In this document: positions 11,287 through 23,223 of the stretch, one piece after another
Layout of the letters: each line of letters starts with the position of its first letter
How positions within the stretch are numbered: position 1 is the stretch's first letter
NCBI GenBank assembly: GCA_027625915.1
Contig: JANTQA010000047.1
Span: 11,842,001 to 11,906,000 of the forward strand
Reading direction: 5' to 3'
DNA length: 64,000 nucleotides
Source: Anaeramoeba flamelloides
Taxonomy: Eukaryota; Metamonada; Anaeramoebidae
Program-made: the position numbers and the translations under genes
Notes under the pieces: generated by a model
The model's database searches: none
Told to the model about the DNA's origin: nothing
The model's input: the letters and a program-made list of their open reading frames with translations, nothing else

Positions 11287-11999
11287 AATAGTTTAGTTAA
11301 ATTTTTTGGTGATTCAATATACTTTGATGTTTTTGATTGAGAAAATTTTTCATAGAATTTACCAAAATTAACTTTTTGAAAATTATTATTAATTAACTAT
11401 CAATTCACCTAAAAAAGAAATAAATTTAATTGGAATTATTCATATACAGTACTTCAATAGAATTGTTGATTCTAAACAGTTGTAATTTGAAAATTTATTA
11501 TAAAATTGAAAAATACAGGATAATAAAAAAATTTTAAGGAATAAATTTCAGTGATTTTAGATCAATTTCTCTATTAGTGTATAAGAAAATATTGTGGAAT
11601 TTATTTTCTGTTTTTTTACTGTTAAAAATAAAAAGATAGTTTCAGAGATTATCTTAAAATTTCTGAAATTCAAAAAAAAATCTAAAAATAATAAACAATA
11701 AAATATTTCTTAAAGGTTGTGGGAATTTTATCTTTATTTTTATATTTTTACCAATGATACTTCTTACAAAATAACCTTTGAAGAGTGTATCTGGAACTCT
11801 AATTTCAAATTCAATTACCGTTTTTATATTAATTTAATAAGATAATTATTTGTGATATCGGTCTTCTTTGGATTATATCTCATTTTGTACTTTTCACACC
11901 CAACTGATTAATAATTTGTGGATAAATTGATCATTAAGAAAAAATACTTTAGAAAAATAATTGGAATTTAAACTCAATAGGTGTTAAAAAGAATGTTAT
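11287..11999. other. Intergenic, nothing recognised
   Basis: A/T-rich, no open frame of note and no repeat end recognised. Confidence 0.45.
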
Positions 12000-12400
12000 T
12001 GTTTTTTTTTTATTATTATTGAAGAAGTGTAAATTACACTCTAGTTGCCCTTAGACTTAAATCCCCTTTCAGAAATTTAAGCGTAAAATCATAGATTTCA
12101 CGATTATTAATTAATGAAAATAATTTCAAACTCTCACAGTTTAAAATTATTTCATTAAGATTTATTTGTTTCAATTTATTGTGAAAAATTAACTTATCTT
12201 TTTCATAGAAAGGACATATCTATAAAAAATGATTAAACATTTCTATAATTTCCTTCTGTTTATACTTTAAACATTAAGGACAAAATTTATTTGAATTTTT
12301 ATTAATTACATAGTAATATCGATTCAAGAGGTTAGTGAATGTTCTGAATTTTAGAATTGTTAAACTTGAGGGATAACTTAAGAATCTTATTGTTTGAATA
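12000..12400 (-). mobile_element. LINE (non-LTR retrotransposon) 3'-end fossil
   Basis: On the minus strand the translation resembles the C-terminus of LINE ORF2 proteins. A stretch like LTILKFRTFTNLLNRYYY is followed by the zinc-knuckle-like tail: FCP, a C two residues after an in-frame stop, then FNHFL, another stop, and ICPFYEKDKL, i.e. the C-x2-C...H-x4-C spacing of that tail. A terminal stop is followed by an AATAATAATAAAAAAAAAA-type 3' tail (T-rich near 12,000-12,020 on the plus strand), as expected for a LINE insertion. At least two in-frame stops show it is dead. The 5' part is missing; upstream of about 12,400 the resemblance fades. Confidence 0.6.
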
Positions 12401-12603
12401 AAAATTCGTTAATTTATTTTCATAAAAGAAATAGTTTGAGTAAAAATTTTTAATTATAAATATTTTCTTTTTGTTGTTTTTTTGTGTTTAAATTTCTTCA
12501 ATTCCAAAAAATAATTAACCTTTGAGTGAAAAATCGATTTAATTAGATTTTGTCTAGTTTATGGTGGTCTTATTTCTCTAAATATAAATCAAAGAAGGAA
12601 ACG

Positions 12604-12635
<32 letters not shown>
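12604..12635 (+). repeat. Poly-A tract, 32 bases
   Basis: An uninterrupted A run. It lies outside the LINE fossil and in the wrong orientation to be its tail. Confidence 0.9.
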
Positions 12636-12640
<5 letters not shown>

Positions 12641-12856
12641 TATTAGTATATTAACACATTAAATAGATTTTAGATGAATTGGGTGTAATTAAAAAGTGTG
12701 TGTTTATTCTAATTATTTCAAGTTAATATATGTTATTGGAGAACTGATGCATTCTGTTTTTAAATATGAAAGATTATTTTATAAAGAAAACAATAAAATT
12801 TTTAATATATAAATAGATAAACAAGAAAAGATGGACAAATTGAATACTAAATAATT

Positions 12857-13364
12857 CTCGAGTTAAAGGGGAACAGTTATAGCGAGAGAATTGCCTATGT
12901 TTAAAGTTTCAATTAATATTCAAAGAAAAAAATTTTTTGAAATTTTCAAATTTGAAAATCAATTTTTCTGTTTTTTTTTTTTTATATTTTCTTTGTAACT
13001 TAATTCATTTGTAAATTGTTTTTTTATTGCAAGATAAATAGTAATCGGGTATAAATTGTTATTCTATTGTTATTGAAGCAGTGAAAATGTTTGTAGAGAA
13101 ATCATTTTACCTTTATTTTGAAATTGAATTTGTTCTTCAATTGAAGATCAAAATGAAGATGTTGTTTTTATCAATGTGCACCTAAGAATTTTGAGTGTTT
13201 CAATTTTTAATACAATATATTGATCTATTTAATTTGATTCCAAAGGAATATCAACTATCCTTCGATCTATATTATTCTACTCATTTCTTATTTATTCTTC
13301 AAAGGTTAATTATAAAAAAATAATTACTATTTGTTAAAAACTGTTGAGCCCCTTTTGAATGAAA
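12857..13364 (-). mobile_element. Inverted-repeat element (family F), copy 2
   Basis: Read on the minus strand, it begins GTTTCATTCAAAAGGGGCTC and continues through TAATTAACCTTTGAAGAATA, matching the left part of the 10,608 copy. It ends at GTTCCCCTTTAACT near 12,857. More diverged than the other two copies, with no coding capacity. Borders are good to a few bases. Confidence 0.6.
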
Positions 13365-13553
13365 CAAAGTTTCCTATTTTTAAAGTTATAATAAAAATAC
13401 AAAAAAAATAATTCCTTTTATTAATTAAATTTATACTTTATAAAAAAGTCTCGATTTCTGCTCAAATATAACATTTTGAAAAAACCTGACTAAAATTATA
13501 TTTTTTTGCCAGTTAACATCCACATTGTGTTGAAAAAACTAAGCCCAAATTTA

Positions 13554-14755
13554 CTGCTGTGAAAAAAAAGTGATACCCAAAAAAAAAAAAGTTTAAATTG
13601 TTTTATTTAGAAATTATAAAAATTTAATTGGGAAAATTAGCATAAATGATCCCCCTTCAGTTGTATCTTTTGAAGTTAATAGCAATGCAAAACTTGATTT
13701 AAAATGTTCTAATAAGTATAGTATCGACTTTAGATTCTCTGAATTTCAAATTCATCAAGATTACTTAGTTAGATTATCTTCAAAATCAAAAACTTAATTT
13801 ACATTTTATTTTTTATATATAAAAGGAAGGAAATTACTTTCTTCTTATAACTATTTGGTTTTCCAGAATTCAAAAGGATTGAGTAAAATCTTTGATTTTT
13901 TCTCTATTCTTTTGAATCTGGAAAAAGCAAGGCACCAAAGGTAACTCTATTTCACTTGACGGAACTTCACTTATTTTCCCAATTGGTATTTTGAAATTTT
14001 AGTAAAGAATCATAATTTTCTTAATCATTGACCAACGACAAGATTAACAATGGTTCTTTATTAAAATGATATCGAAAATATTATTATTATTGTTTTTGTT
14101 AATTGATATTAATTCTTTCAAATACTTTGATTTTTTTCATAATTGCAAAGTGTTGTCAAAATGAGGAAAAAGTACTTTTTTTATAGGGTAATTCATATCT
14201 TACAAATTATGATATTCAGAAATAATCATTAATATTTAATCTTCATTATTTTTTTAGTCAGAGAAAAGTTTATTCTTATTATTATGAACTAATTGTGAAA
14301 ATGATTGAGATTTAATTTTCATTTTTTAAAGGTTATTTTAAAAATAAGTTGATTTTATTTAGTAAAATGAATTTTTATATTGATGGATTTAGTTGTTTGA
14401 AAATTAATTTGTACTTTATTACTATTTTTTAAAAAAATATATTTTCAAGATCCAGTAATATTTACAATGAAAAAATATAGTCAATCATCATTTTGAAAAA
14501 AACATTTGAAATTTAGGTATTTTGGCTTTATATCAATTTTTACTTTGGGGATCTTGATGTAATTGAAAATCAGAGTATCTCAAGTCGATACTATACTTAT
14601 TAGAACATTTTAAATCAAGTTTTGCATTGCTATTAACTTCAAAAGATACGACTGATTGGGATCATTTTTGCTATTTTTCTCAATTAAATTTTTAAAATTT
14701 CAAAATAAAAAAATATACACTTTTTTGTTTTGGGTATTACTTTTTTTGACAACAG
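13554..14755. mobile_element. Long inverted-repeat element (family G), TA-flanked
   Basis: The left end is CTGCTGTGAAAAAAAAGTGA followed by TACCCAAAA; the right end is the inversion, finishing TTTGACAACAG. The arms are about 200 bp long and include GCAATGCAAAACTTGATTTA on both sides. TA flanks it at 13,552-13,553 and 14,756-14,757. It is 1,202 bp long without a transposase frame. Inside (13,862-13,975) is a small foldback and a CTTGACGGAACTTCAC word shared with family E, probably another insertion. Relatives with the same CTGTTG start are at 27,599-28,057 and 55,806-56,787. Confidence 0.75.
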
Positions 14756-15773
14756 TATTCTTTCAAAACCGTTTTTCGAACTTTATTTAAAAACAAATTT
14801 ATTGATCTAAAAACATATTTATCTTTTTGTTTTTGAGCAACTAATATTTCTTGGGTTCTTGGAAGAAAACTTTTGTTCTACATGATAAAAAAATTTGGTA
14901 GAATGTTTCGTTAATTAAATATTCCGTTGAAACTATTAAGGTGTTTCCATGTAGACATTTGTTTTGGTTTGAATTGTATCTCTTGTTGTCTAAATAATCG
15001 TCAACTAAGAATGATCATTAAGATTAGAAGAATTATTTCTGATAAAATTTTTAATCTTAAAAATATGCTCTATTGAAAATTTTTTTTCAATTTACATCTA
15101 TTTAGAGACTATCATATGACCAATTCAACTTGTACACTCTTTTCTATTTGTACCTTCTATTTGTGAGATCTGTACATGTTATTGATTTCTTTAGATCAAA
15201 AATATTCGAAAATTTTTTAAATCAATAAATTTTTTATCAAAAATAAAAATCTAAAAATTAAGAAATTTCTATTCACGATTGTTAAAATATAAATTACAAG
15301 TTATTATCAAATAAATAAAAGGAAATGATTTTATACAAAAAAATAATAATATTTTATTTTCTTTTGTTAGATTTTGCTTTCTACACAATTTTTTATTATT
15401 TTATTTTTCATTTTTTGCCCACAAACCAAAACTTTTTTAATCTATTTTCCTGTACTATCTTGTTATCCTCAAATTCAAACTTGTTTCCAAAAAAAGATTG
15501 GACAAATAAAAAACCAACAACCCACCAAACAAGATCATAACAAACAGCGATTGGTTTCCTTTTACAAATAGAATTGAACCATACTCAACACTTTGTTTCC
15601 ACTTTTAAATAATTATCAAAATCAATCTAATAAATTTTTGGTACATTTTCGAATCGAACAACAACAAATAAAAAGAAGTTAACAATAAACTCGCTTTTTG
15701 TCTCTCATAATTTTACACTTGAATTGTATTCGATTCCTCGAACAGAAAAAAAAAATAATAGAATTTATTTGGG
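14756..15773. other. Upstream flank of the ATG13-like gene
   Basis: No repeat or RNA gene recognised. Frames at 15,325-15,571 overlap each other in two phases and show no family resemblance. From about 15,400 the sequence is C-richer than usual intergenic DNA and may be transcribed leader, but no promoter motif could be identified. Confidence 0.4.
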
Positions 15774-18080
15774 ATGTCTAATCTGTTTCCAATTATTCTC
15801 AAATCATTTTTTCAAACATTTGCTAATTTGGTTCTAATCTCGAGAGAAAGAAAACAAAATTGGGAAACAACAGAAAAAGGAAAACAAAATTATAAAACCA
15901 CAAAAAAGGAAAAGGAAAAACAAAACCAAAAAAGAAAAAAAAACAAAGATCAAAAAGAATTTGCAACAAAAACAAAACAAAAAGAAATCCAAGATCATAA
16001 AGAACAAAAAGGAGAAGAAATTAAAAAGCGAAAAAACTTCTTTTTACCCCAAATTCAAAAAGCTAGGACGATAGAATTGTATTTAGACGAAGAATATGAA
16101 GTTTCAATAGAAGCCAAAGTGAATGTCTATTTACAAAAAATCCCAACCCAAGATCAGGAATTTGGAAGAAAAAAAAAATTAAGCCCAATCTATTTTAAGA
16201 ATAATACAACGAATTCGTTATTTACAACAAACAGCGTTTCACCAACTCCTTCCAATCTTCTGTCACCAATTCCCTTTTCAATATTTGAAATGGAACCATT
16301 TCCAGATGAATTAAATCCATATGCAAAGCACATTTCTAGCATTTCAAGTTCAGACATGAGTAATACGAGTAATAGCTCAAGTAAAAGTAATAGTAATAGT
16401 AATAGTAATAGTAATAACAACACCAAAAGTACTGGAAATGAATTAAGCAACTGTACTTGTTGTTCTAGTTTTGACAGATGTAATTGTTCATCTTATTCCA
16501 GTTTAGGAAACTCGCAATATTTATCATCAAAAAACTTTCCACATTCCCAAACGAATACACTGGATAGAAACAACACAAGACCAAGGCCAAGGCCAAGGTC
16601 AAATTCTTTGGCGATTAGTACCAAGAGAAAGGAAAAGGAAAAGAGGATCATATTAGAAAAATGGAGAATGTATTGTTCCACAACAGCATTATCTAGCTCA
16701 ACAGATCTTAAGAAACTAGAATTCCAATTAACAATATTATTTCGCTCAATGCTCAGCCTGTTGAAAGCATTACCAGCCCAAAAGTTGTTTGAAAGGCAAA
16801 AGCAATCAAAAACTTCGAGATTTGAATTAATTACTGAAATTACTGTTGATGTTGATAAGGTTCATAAAAGTAGGAAAAAAGAAAACAATTTGCCAAATAA
16901 TAGCCAAAAAGAAACCAATAATAATAAATACTTTAATGGAAACGTGAATAACTTTTCAACAAAAACCGAAAACAAATCAAAATATGATCATTTGTCTAAC
17001 CAATCAAATGATTTTTTTAAAAACAACGAAAAAGAAAAGAAAAAATCAAAGTTTGATCGTATAACCTTGTCCAAAATTAAAAATGGCAATTTTAATTATA
17101 TTACAATCCAAGTCGATTATATCAAAAAAATTGAAAATCTTTATGAGTGTATGAATCCAGTGAAATATATAATTTCAAATTATCTTTGTTCCAAAAAAAT
17201 TAAAACCAAAACCAAACAATTACTGAAAAAAAAAACTTCACAAATTATTACAAGAAAAAAAATTGTTCCAAAAAAAAAAGGAAAAGGAAAAAAGAAAATT
17301 AAAAGTTACAGTGATTATCGTAATCATCATCAAAACAAGGGTTTTAATTTTCAAAATACAAACCAAACCCAAATTCACTATAGAATTCCGAGGAAGAAAC
17401 AATCCAAATCAAAACCAATACGGATCAGAAGTAATAGTAATTTGAATAGAGATCTTTTTGTATATATTTCTCCACTCGATAGGCCATTTACATTTACGAC
17501 GGGAAATGATGTAACCCAAAAAAGAATACGTTCTAATCAAAAAAGCAATCCTTATACAACCCAAGTATCAAACCAAACTCAAAACAATAACAATAATCAG
17601 AAGCAGAATATTCATCATTATCAAAATTGGAGTTCATATCCAAAATTTAATAATAACCTCGATCAAAAAATAATTGCAAATAGTCTTGACATAAATTCCC
17701 AAATTCAAAATGAGAAACGGTTGCCTTATCATGATGTAATTAATGATGATGTGGGTTCTTTAATAAACAATGCAAAGTTCGATTTAAAATGCGTCAATGA
17801 TCAAAATGACTTTATAAGAATTAAAAATAATTCTTTCCCTTGTATTTACGATTCAGATTTTGAATCTGAAAACAAACAACAGCAACAGCAATTACTTTCG
17901 TACAAGGGAAAAAAGAAAAATATACCGTTACAAAAACAAATCCTAAATCAAAAATATATATCAAAATCAACCCCACGATTACAGCGGTTTGATAAGATTT
18001 CGAATTTTACTTGGTCCTTTGGTAAAATTTTAGAAAATTTAAAGGAATTGGAACAAAAATGTATATATTTCCATTATTAA
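15774..18080 (+). CDS. ATG13: ATG13-like autophagy protein with HORMA-type domain
   Basis: Probable regulatory subunit of the Atg1/ULK1 kinase complex that starts autophagosome formation. It is a single 768-residue exon. Residues 5-24 (FPIILKSFFQTFANLVLISR) match the ATG13 opening helix pattern of FF.K...LIL.SR. Residues about 98-121 (ARTIELYLDEEYEVSIEAKV) could be an early HORMA strand pair. Residues 290-357 carry the strongest signature: an RIILEKW strand, then ILFRSMLSLLKALPAQKLF, matching the ILFRSLYxxxRLLPAYKL helix of the family, then FELITEITV. The HORMA parts are separated by Lys-rich (26-88) and Ser/Asn-rich (140-285) insertions. The remaining ~400 residues are disordered, Asn/Lys/Gln-rich, as ATG13 tails are. 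The start is the first ATG after stops in frame. No intron is needed. Confidence 0.72.
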   Translation: MSNLFPIILKSFFQTFANLVLISRERKQNWETTEKGKQNYKTTKKEKEKQNQKRKKNKDQKEFATKTKQKEIQDHKEQKGEEIKKRKNFFLPQIQKARTIELYLDEEYEVSIEAKVNVYLQKIPTQDQEFGRKKKLSPIYFKNNTTNSLFTTNSVSPTPSNLLSPIPFSIFEMEPFPDELNPYAKHISSISSSDMSNTSNSSSKSNSNSNSNSNNNTKSTGNELSNCTCCSSFDRCNCSSYSSLGNSQYLSSKNFPHSQTNTLDRNNTRPRPRPRSNSLAISTKRKEKEKRIILEKWRMYCSTTALSSSTDLKKLEFQLTILFRSMLSLLKALPAQKLFERQKQSKTSRFELITEITVDVDKVHKSRKKENNLPNNSQKETNNNKYFNGNVNNFSTKTENKSKYDHLSNQSNDFFKNNEKEKKKSKFDRITLSKIKNGNFNYITIQVDYIKKIENLYECMNPVKYIISNYLCSKKIKTKTKQLLKKKTSQIITRKKIVPKKKGKGKKKIKSYSDYRNHHQNKGFNFQNTNQTQIHYRIPRKKQSKSKPIRIRSNSNLNRDLFVYISPLDRPFTFTTGNDVTQKRIRSNQKSNPYTTQVSNQTQNNNNNQKQNIHHYQNWSSYPKFNNNLDQKIIANSLDINSQIQNEKRLPYHDVINDDVGSLINNAKFDLKCVNDQNDFIRIKNNSFPCIYDSDFESENKQQQQQLLSYKGKKKNIPLQKQILNQKYISKSTPRLQRFDKISNFTWSFGKILENLKELEQKCIYFHY

Positions 18081-19352
18081 TTAAAATTCTTAAAAAAAAT
18101 TATTTTTTTTTTGTATTTCTGAAAATTAGTTTGATTCAAAACAGTTTTAACATTTTTCTAAACTTCCCATTTTAAAATTTTCTTTCTTATTTTAATCTTT
18201 TGTATTATCTGTTTCTTTGTTTTTAACGTTGTACTCTATTATTTGAAAATATGAAAATCAATATTGTTAATCATAATTATAATAAATAATGTTATCATTT
18301 TTATTTTATTTTTTTCTGATTTATATTCGACCTTTTCTCAAATTTGTATTTTTATCAAAGATTAATTTTTTTTTTTTTTAGTTTGACTTGAAAGAATATT
18401 AAAATTGAGCAATATACCTTATTTTTTTTGTATTTGTATAATCAAGTTTTTTAAAGTTCTGTTTCCGAGTGAAAATGTTTTTATTTTAATTAAATTAGCT
18501 ACATAATAAAATTTATTAGTAATTAGAAACTTTTTTTTGAATTTACACTTTTCAATTAGCAAAAAAAAAAAAATAATAATCATTTAAAAAAGTATGTACT
18601 TTTTTTTCAAGAGATAGCAAGGATTAAAACTTATTATAGTTTTTTTAAAAATAAAATATGGGCTTGATTAATAATAATAAAAGTGGTTTTTTCAGACTCT
18701 CACAATTATACCATATTTAAATGTTATACTGTCCCTTATTTAAATAGAAAACTTTCAAAATGTTTTTGTTCTAAAAAATCTTTCCCACTTTTGAAAATAA
18801 AAAAATTCAAAAAAATATATTAATAAAGTCATCACCTTTTTAAAATTGGTGTATATGGTTCATAAGCTTTATTTTTCCTAAAACTAAAATTTATGAAATT
18901 CTTATAAAGTATTTTTTTTTAATTTTCTGAAAAAAATTTTTTTTAGAATTTTTTTTTTATATTTTATTTGTATTATTTTTTCTTTTTCTTTTTCTTTTGT
19001 TTTCAATTTTTTTTGCATAAAATTAAATGGAAAAAAATATATATAGTCGAAAAGACAAATTTTCACTCAGAAGATTGTAATTATGTAATTTCTTTTAAAA
19101 TGAATTGAATTATTTGTAAAAAAACAATCTCATTAAACTTTTGATCTTTGAAAGTTCAATAATAAAAAAACGGTAATGCACATTTCAAAAAATGTTACTC
19201 GTTTTAGTTTTTGGTTTTATTTTTTTAATTTTTATAATATCAGATTTTTATATATTTAGATTGATTTAAAAGTGAATTACAAATCAGATTTCATTATGTG
19301 TTGTTCTTGAATACTAAAGAATAGATATAAAAAATTTCATAATAATTGGCCC

Positions 19353-19383
<31 letters not shown>

Positions 19384-20130
19384 TATTTTTAGATGAAAAA
19401 CAAAATATTTCTAGTGTAAAGAACTGAATATTAAAATTGAAAATTTTATATTATAATAGATAACTTCAATTTATAAAAATTTTTATTTTCTAAATTTGAT
19501 TTCAAATGGACAAGCATTTTGAAATGGAGTTTATATTTTTTTTTCAATTTATTATTTCTTGTGAATCACAATTTTTGAAATGGTGTTTATTTACAATATA
19601 ACTAAACTCCATTTCACTCAAAGTAGCCAAGCCAAAAATGAAAAATTCAATTTTTTTATGAATTAACCAAACTACAATTGTTTTGAAATGCACGAAATAA
19701 TAATCTTCAGATGAGAGTTGAGATTAATAAACGAAATATCTGAAAAAACTCGAAATTTCAGAAAAAAAAAAAATGTTAAAAAATTTTTAGCAGTTTTCAT
19801 TGGAATGTCTTCTTCAAAATTTCTCAATTCCTTTGGAAAATTAAAATTTTTGACAATAAGATTTTTTAATTTTAAAAGAAAATACAATGCCTCAATTTTC
19901 TTGTGTTAATTTGGTGTTTTAGAGGATTTTTTTTTTTTTTCAAATTTACTTTTTAAAAAAAATGGAAAATAAAAAAAAAACGAAAAGTGGAAAAACAAAA
20001 AAATTACTAAATTATAAAAAAAAAGATTTGCTAAATGAGAAAAAATGAGTCAGATTTAAAATTGAAAATTTATTTTGAGAAGAATAATGAATTAAACTCA
20101 TAGAATATGTTTTATTTCTTCAATAAAACT
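18081..20130. other. Intergenic; one repeat match and weak minus-strand frame
   Basis: Very A/T-rich with long T runs (for example 19,358-19,379). About 19,195-19,315 matches 58,055-58,190 in inverted orientation. On the minus strand 19,672-19,887 gives 71 codons containing NFNFPKELRNFEEDIPMKTAK, somewhat coding-like and with a possible TTTTTTCAG acceptor inside, but no family is recognised and I do not call a gene. Confidence 0.4.
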
Positions 20131-20144
20131 GGGCCCCTTTGACT
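20131..20144. repeat. Solo end of family F element
   Basis: GGGCCCCTTTGACT preceded by AAAACT is identical to the right terminus of the 10,608-11,286 element. No matching left end is seen nearby, so it looks like a relic. Confidence 0.5.
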
Positions 20145-20215
20145 AAAAAAGACTTTATATTGTTTCTTATGAATTATTTTATTCATCTTTTTTTTTTTTT
20201 ATTAAATTTCTTGGT

Positions 20216-21218
20216 TTAGTAAATATCATGTTTAACAAAATTATTTTCATTTTGATTATTAAAGTTTCTATTATTATTGAATTTTCTTTGATTATTTTGT
20301 ACTTGTTGATTTCTAGAATTTTGGTTTTGTTGGAATCTTCTTTGATTTCTTTTATTATTGTTATAATTATTATTATTGTAATAATTGGTGTTGTTATTGC
20401 TGCTGCTGCTGTTGTTGTTGTTATTGTTTATCATTGAATTTTTGTCTCTACTGATGAGTGATTGAATTTTTTTTAAACATGAACTGTTTCTAATATAAGG
20501 AACAAGGGGCCTTATTATTTTGGTTAATTCTTTCAATTGGTTTGGTGTGGCAAGTTTTAATGAAGTTTGAACAACGTAATTAGCATAGTTGTCCATTAAT
20601 AAGGTTTGCATTGAGTCTGGATTTTCAATAAATTCATCAATTAATATTTTTCTAGTTTTATCGTTTGCCACTCTTAAACATTTTTCAACAACATTTGAAC
20701 TAAATTTTTGAATTGATAAATTAATCATTTTTCCTTTGACCGCTTCAATAATATCTTCAGAGCATATATCAGTATTTAACATATATTGGATAACATAATT
20801 GGCAAAGGGATTCTGTATTAACCTAACTACATTTTTTATAATATTTCCAGTTAATGCATCTCGATATTTTTTGGGGGCAAAGTCAATACATCGTTGCATT
20901 ACACAACATCCATGTTTATGACCAGCAATGATCATATAATTTTCTACTATTGCTTTGAAAATGTACTATTAAGGTATTATTAATTTTTTTTATTGTTTTT
21001 TTTTAGAATATTTAAAAAAAGGATTTTATTTTAATTATAAAAGGGTGTTTATTTATTTAATTATTTGTTTATATATTTATTAGGAAGGGAATTATTAAAG
21101 AAAATTTTTAATGAAATTTAGGAATTTCTCTTGTCTTTAAAGCTAATAGAAGATTCTTTTTTCACACTAATGTGCAAAATATAATACACCAAAACTAAAT
21201 ATATAAATACCTATATTT

Positions 21219-21300
<82 letters not shown>

Positions 21301-22020
21301 TTAGTCTAAATATTTAGTATATTATAACACACACACACAAAAAAAAAAATTTGCTTTGCAAGGCATTGTACAAGGAAGAAATGTTTTTTTCGATTTGTTC
21401 TCAATTTTTATTTTTGTTTTTATATTTGTTGATCCGATAAAAAAACAATAAAAAAGAGAAAAAAAGATATTTACTAGATTTTTTTCTTGAGAAAATTTTA
21501 TAAAGCATTTTTGAACAACATGATTACCATTGGCATTATTAATCAAAGTAATTAATTTTTTTGAAAAAGAATTAAATAAAATTTTTTCTTGTTGTTCTGT
21601 GGTAATATTTTCAATTAATTTCTGTATTGCTCTTGTGCCATATAGATTTGTAGAAATTGGGATGATCACTTGTTCAATTTCAACTAATACCTCTAAAATG
21701 CAATCTTCTGAACACAATTGGAATAATTTTTGGCAAAGGTAATTACCAAATTGATCTTTCATTAAGTCTTCAAAGTGGTTACGTAATTCGGAAAAAACAA
21801 TATCAATTATTCTTCCATCACTGGTTTCAATGATACCCTGTAAAACCCTACACCCATATTGATTTTGGCATGTTTTATAAATATTTCCAATATATTCACT
21901 GATGGGCGATGAATCTGTTTCTTCATAATCATTATATTCGTTTGGAAGCTTTTTAATAAATTGTTTTGATTTCGAAAAATTATTTGAATTTACTTTTAAT
22001 GTATTAAAGCTAAAATTATT
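20216..22020 (-). CDS. PUM: Pumilio (PUF) RNA-binding protein, eight repeats; 5' exons not placed
   Basis: Sequence-specific binder of mRNA 3' UTRs, normally repressing translation or recruiting deadenylases in the cytoplasm. Two exons read continuously: 22,020-21,475 (182 codons) and 20,965-20,216 (249 residues plus TAA), joined over a 509-bp intron (GTAAAT...TAG, phase 0) that holds CA and TA microsatellites. All eight repeats are visible. The recognition triplets are QYGCRVLQ, QFGNYLCQ, LYGTRAIQ, ANGNHVVQ, KHGCCVMQ, PFANYVIQ, FSSNVVEK and NYANYVVQ. By the established PUF code this predicts a UGUANAUA-type target. The intron junction restores repeat 5 (IFKAIVENYMIIAGHKHG). A disordered Asn/Ser/Arg-rich tail follows. 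A TAG acceptor precedes 22,020, so at least one N-terminal exon lies upstream. Confidence 0.93.
21219..21294. repeat. (CA)n(TA)n microsatellite in the Pumilio intron
   Basis: About nine CA units followed by roughly 29 TA units, entirely within the intron between the repeat-4 and repeat-5 exons. A second short CA run lies near 21,329-21,340. Confidence 0.9.
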
Positions 22021-23223
22021 CTATTTTTAATATTTAGAATTAATAAATTAAATTTAAAAAATATGTCATTAATAATATTAAAAAAAAAAGAGTTTCAAAT
22101 CAAAATTGAGAATTTTTTTTTTTTTTGATGTTATTTTAAAAATTAATCTGGAATTCAATATTTTGGATAAACCAAACATATATAAATGTATATCATATAA
22201 TAGTATCTTGCATAATTTATAAGAGTTTATTATTTTGTTTCTAAATTATTATAAAGGGTTTAACAGTAGATTGTTATTCATTTTTCTTTAAAATGATTGA
22301 ATAATCTCTTCCATTCTAACAAGATGCTTACATCCAATGATCAATTACATGATGAAAATTAATGAATGTTGACGAGAAGAGAAAAATAAGATTCAATAAA
22401 TCATTATTTTTTTCGAAAAAAATTGGAATGATCAAGGTATATTTTTTAATAACATCTTGAAAATTAGAGAAATTTATCATAGAGTATGATTTTTGTTTTT
22501 AATTTATTTGTTTTTTTTTTTTCTTTATCATAAAACTAATGGCATAATAAACAATGAGTCTTTATTTTGAATAATATCAACGATATTATTCTTTATTATT
22601 ATTTTTGTTGTTTATCTATATTAATTCTTTTCAGTTCGAAATTTTCGATTTTTTTCAGAGGATGGGTAGCCTGAATTATTAATATTTTGTTAATGAAATA
22701 AGAGTTAGTATCATATTTTGATTTTTTTTTTTTTTATTTTTTCCTTTTTTACCTTTTATGTTTAAAAATACTTTTTATATTTTTTTTCTTGAAGAAAAAA
22801 TAGCAAGTTTACTTCTCTTATAATAAAATCTAAAATCAAAAATCAATAGTGTCATGTTTTTGTATTTATGTGAGAAAGAGTCTCTATTATATTTTTTCAA
22901 CAAAATTTTTAATTTTAGGTGTGAACATGATAACAAATTATATTTATTATTCTTGTTTTTTTTGTAAAGCGAGATAATTTTCGTTATTTCAAAAGACAAA
23001 TGATACATTAAATGTTTATATTTTTTTTTAATACCCACGATAAAGTGTTTTCAAATTTATTGTACATTATTTTTTTTTTAATTTATAATTATTTTATTTT
23101 GGGTATAAATAAATAAAATTGCTTCGGGTTTAGATAAAAATACTAGAATACGAAAATAAAAAATTTTTTCCAAAATTTAAGAATTTTTATTTTTCCAACT
23201 TTTTCAAGGATGTCCTTGTTGAG
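22021..23223. other. Upstream region or 5' introns of Pumilio, nothing recognised
   Basis: The Pumilio gene should continue upstream here on the minus strand, but no exon with PUF-family flanking sequence can be recognised. An 87-codon minus-strand frame (22,775-23,038) has no family resemblance. Confidence 0.4.

Noticed and set aside
15325-15571. Two overlapping frames upstream of the ATG13-like gene
   Set aside because: Different phases over the same DNA, hydrophobic T-rich products, no start context or family.
16190-16681. Minus-strand Leu-rich frames
   Set aside because: Antisense of the Ser/Asn repeat region in the ATG13-like gene; poly-Leu is the mirror of AGT/AAT codons.
20228-20437. 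Plus-strand Ile/Val-rich frame
   Set aside because: Antisense of the Asn-rich Pumilio tail.
21219-21294. Possible CRISPR-like or tandem-array signal
   Set aside because: It is a plain CA/TA microsatellite inside an intron; there are no spacers.
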